Positions 4,975 to 7,085 of a DNA stretch of 7,085 bases are shown here, in pieces. Position numbers and translations under genes: made by a program. The DNA is taken from positions 1 through 7,085 of the forward strand of contig CALISV010000164.1 in assembly GCA_938041615.1 (NCBI GenBank), in the 5' to 3' direction. The notes under the pieces are model-generated. The model saw only the letters and a list, made by a program, of their open reading frames with translations, made no database searches and was not told the DNA's origin. Every line of letters begins with the position of its first letter. Positions within the stretch are counted from its first letter, which is position 1. This stretch comes from an uncultured Campylobacter sp. (GTDB lineage: Bacteria > Campylobacterota > Campylobacteria > Campylobacterales > Campylobacteraceae).

Positions 4975-6951
4975 ATGAAAAATTTTGAAATTTCGTCCAA
5001 ATTTAGCCCAAGCGAGGACCAGGCCCGCGCAGTCGCCAATATAGTAGCCTCCGTAAGATCGGGCAATAAATATCAAACGCTTCTAGGCGTCACGGGCTCG
5101 GGCAAGACCTTTACGATGGCAAACGTCATACGGGAACTAAATATGCCCACTCTAATCATGACGCACAACAAATCTCTCGCCGCGCAGCTTTATAGCGAAT
5201 TTAAGGGCTTTTTCCCTAAAAATCACGTGGAGTATTTTATCAGCTACTACGACTACTATCAGCCAGAGGCCTACATCCCAAGAAGCGACCTATATATAGA
5301 AAAGGATAGCTCGGTAAATGAGGAGCTTGAGCGCCTGCGCCTCTCTGCGACGGCTAGTTTGCTAAGCTTTGACGACGTCGTCTGCGTGGCCTCAGTCTCT
5401 GCAAACTACGGCCTTGGTAATCCAAGCGAGTATAAGGGGATGGTGGCATATCTTAGCGTAGGGGAGAAGATAAGCCAAAGAAAGCTTTTAGAGCAGCTTG
5501 TGGATATGGGCTACAAGCGCAATGACAACTACTTTGACAGGGGGGATTTTCGTGTAAATGGCGATGTGGTGGACATTTATCCGGCTTATTACAACGACGA
5601 GGCCCTGAGAGTCGAGTTTTTCGGTGATGAGATCGACTCGATGTATCATTTTGACGTGCTTGATAACAAGAGGCTCAAAGACATTTCTAAATTTACTCTT
5701 TATGCCACCAGCCAGTTCATCGTGGGAGCTGATAGGTTAAAGATTGCTATGAAAGAGATCGAAGAGGAGCTCAATCTAAGACTAAAAGAATTTAACGAGC
5801 AGGGCAAGCTAGTCGAGGCGCAGAGACTAAAGCAAAGGGTGGAGTTTGACCTTGAAATGATGGCAAGCACAGGCATGTGTAAAGGTATCGAAAACTACGC
5901 GCGCCACCTAACCGGACAAAAGCCTGGAGAGACGCCGTACTCGATGTTTGACTACTTTGAGATAAGTGGCGAGGACTATCTAGTCATCGTCGATGAGAGC
6001 CATGTAAGTTTGCCGCAGTTTAGGGGCATGTACGCAGGCGATAGGAGCCGTAAAGAGGTGCTTGTGGAGTATGGATTTCGTTTGCCTTCAGCGCTTGATA
6101 ACAGGCCGCTTAAATTTGACGAGTTTATAAGCAAAAAGGCGAAATTTCTTTTTGTCTCAGCCACGCCAAACGAGTACGAGCTTGGTATCAGCGAGGGGCA
6201 CGTATATGAGCAAATTTTGCGACCTACGGGACTACTAGATCCGCTCATTGAGATAAAAGATAGTGACAATCAAGTCGAGGCGCTATTTGACGAGGCAAAG
6301 GCGGTCATCGCTAGAAATGAGCGTGTGCTAGTTACGGTGCTAACTAAAAAGATGGCCGAGGAGCTAAGCCGCTACTACATTGAGCTTGGTATAAAGGTCA
6401 AGTATATGCACTCAGACATCGATGCGATCGAGCGAAATGAGATCATTAGAGGGCTTAGAAGTGGCGAATTTGACATGCTAATAGGCATAAATTTGCTCCG
6501 TGAGGGGCTGGACCTACCTGAAGTGAGCCTGATAGCTATAATGGACGCTGATAAAGAGGGCTTTTTGCGCTCGACAACGAGCCTTATACAGACTATGGGG
6601 CGTGCGGCTAGAAATGTAAATGGCAAGGTGCTAATGTTTGCCAAAAAGATCACGCACTCGATGAAAGAGGCGATCGATACGACGACTGCGAGGCGTAAAT
6701 TTCAAGATGAGTACAATAAAGCTCACGGCATAACGCCGCACTCTGCAAGCAGAAATATCGAAGAGAGTTTGCACGTCGAAGATGATGGCGAAATTTACAA
6801 GCGTGGTAAAAATTTAGAGAAGATGCCAGCTAGCGAACGAGCTGCGATAGTAAAAGAGCTAAGAAAGCAGATGCTTGAAGCGGCGGCGCAGCTGGAGTTT
6901 GAGAAGGCAGCGGCGCTGAGAGATGAAATAGCAAAGATGAGAAAGTTATAA
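4975..6951 (+). CDS. uvrB: UvrABC system protein B
   Basis: UvrB is the damage-verifying ATPase of nucleotide excision repair: it is loaded by UvrA, opens the helix at the lesion and recruits UvrC for the two incisions. At 658 residues it is full length (E. coli 673). Walker A GVTGSGKT is at 38-45 (Lys44). The beta-hairpin region that clamps DNA, with [12 protein letters not shown], is at 91-102. The DESH box is at 340-343, followed by LFVSATP. Motif [14 protein letters not shown] and motif [10 protein letters not shown] (539-546) follow. The C-terminal UVR helical hairpin that binds UvrC is at about 621-656, with [11 protein letters not shown]. The ATG has AAGG at a six-base spacing, and the homologous N-terminus [11 protein letters not shown] begins near residue 10, so the start is sound. 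It is divergent from the rest of the cluster and followed by a long palindrome. No odd residues or frameshifts were seen. Confidence 0.98.
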   Translation: MKNFEISSKFSPSEDQARAVANIVASVRSGNKYQTLLGVTGSGKTFTMANVIRELNMPTLIMTHNKSLAAQLYSEFKGFFPKNHVEYFISYYDYYQPEAYIPRSDLYIEKDSSVNEELERLRLSATASLLSFDDVVCVASVSANYGLGNPSEYKGMVAYLSVGEKISQRKLLEQLVDMGYKRNDNYFDRGDFRVNGDVVDIYPAYYNDEALRVEFFGDEIDSMYHFDVLDNKRLKDISKFTLYATSQFIVGADRLKIAMKEIEEELNLRLKEFNEQGKLVEAQRLKQRVEFDLEMMASTGMCKGIENYARHLTGQKPGETPYSMFDYFEISGEDYLVIVDESHVSLPQFRGMYAGDRSRKEVLVEYGFRLPSALDNRPLKFDEFISKKAKFLFVSATPNEYELGISEGHVYEQILRPTGLLDPLIEIKDSDNQVEALFDEAKAVIARNERVLVTVLTKKMAEELSRYYIELGIKVKYMHSDIDAIERNEIIRGLRSGEFDMLIGINLLREGLDLPEVSLIAIMDADKEGFLRSTTSLIQTMGRAARNVNGKVLMFAKKITHSMKEAIDTTTARRKFQDEYNKAHGITPHSASRNIEESLHVEDDGEIYKRGKNLEKMPASERAAIVKELRKQMLEAAAQLEFEKAAALRDEIAKMRKL

Positions 6952-6952
6952 A

Positions 6953-7076
6953 AAAGACAAGCCCTTTTTGTTTTATACTGCGTTGGATATCGCTTCAAAC
7001 TTCGGTCACGTATCATATATACGCTCCCTTGTTTTTGCTTATCCGCCTTGTCTAAAACAAAAAATTTCTTGTCTTT
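6953..7076. repeat. Long imperfect palindrome after uvrB, possible terminator or repeated palindromic element
   Basis: Two arms pair over most of their length. AAAGACAAG (6953-6961) pairs with CTTGTCTTT (7068-7076). TTTTTGTTTTA (6965-6975) pairs with TAAAACAAAAA (7053-7063). GGATA (6985-6989) pairs with TATCC (7040-7044). CGTAT (7009-7013) pairs with ATACG (7019-7023) around a 5-nt loop. CTTGTCT also occurs at 7047-7053, giving an alternative partner for the left arm. The structure begins 2 bp after the uvrB stop. It could end uvrB transcription and any opposing transcript from beyond the window, or be a copy of a dispersed palindromic repeat. No transposase, and no clear target duplication, is visible. 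Confidence 0.7.
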
Positions 7077-7085
7077 GGCGATTTG

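Overview
The window most likely comes from a Campylobacter chromosome. The AAATTT/CAAATTT words are very frequent, promoters are extended TATAAT boxes behind T-rich DNA with no obvious -35 box, and the gene content fits. The moderate GC of priA and uvrB points away from the very AT-rich C. jejuni/C. coli and towards the C. concisus, curvus, rectus or showae side of the genus. That species-level placement is inference.

Layout: six genes are supported, and together with their promoters they account for most of the window. Bases 83-703 (minus) encode a four-helix inner-membrane protein of the DUF417/RclC family. Bases 704-1146 are a gene-free stretch with a tandem -10 promoter, a Fur-box-like site and several short inverted repeats. 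From 4909 leftward to 1147 the minus strand carries a small coiled-coil protein, a small ZapA-like protein, two paralogous prepilin-type pseudopilins, and the replication restart helicase PriA. A divergent uvrB (4975-6951, plus) starts 65 bp from the coiled-coil gene. A long imperfect palindrome (6953-7076) follows uvrB almost to the window end.

How the genes work together: PriA (replication restart) and UvrB (nucleotide excision repair) are chromosome-maintenance genes. Pseudopilins in campylobacters usually belong to the type II secretion-like DNA uptake machinery. The second pseudopilin is fused translationally to priA by a TAATG stop-start overlap, so a DNA-uptake or envelope gene is co-expressed with a replication restart gene. 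The first pseudopilin looks like its own transcription unit, with a strong promoter, a 5' hairpin, a good ribosome binding site and a rho-independent terminator. From memory, C. jejuni has a similar order (uvrB, two small genes, a competence gene, priA), which would make this a conserved neighbourhood; this was not checked.

Most of the window is ordinary conserved chromosome. The points most worth a second look are the long palindrome after uvrB, the candidate ZapB-ZapA division pair, the Asn-rich low-complexity segment where PriA normally has a winged-helix domain, and the pilin-priA coupling. Nothing here is a clear new defence or mobile system.
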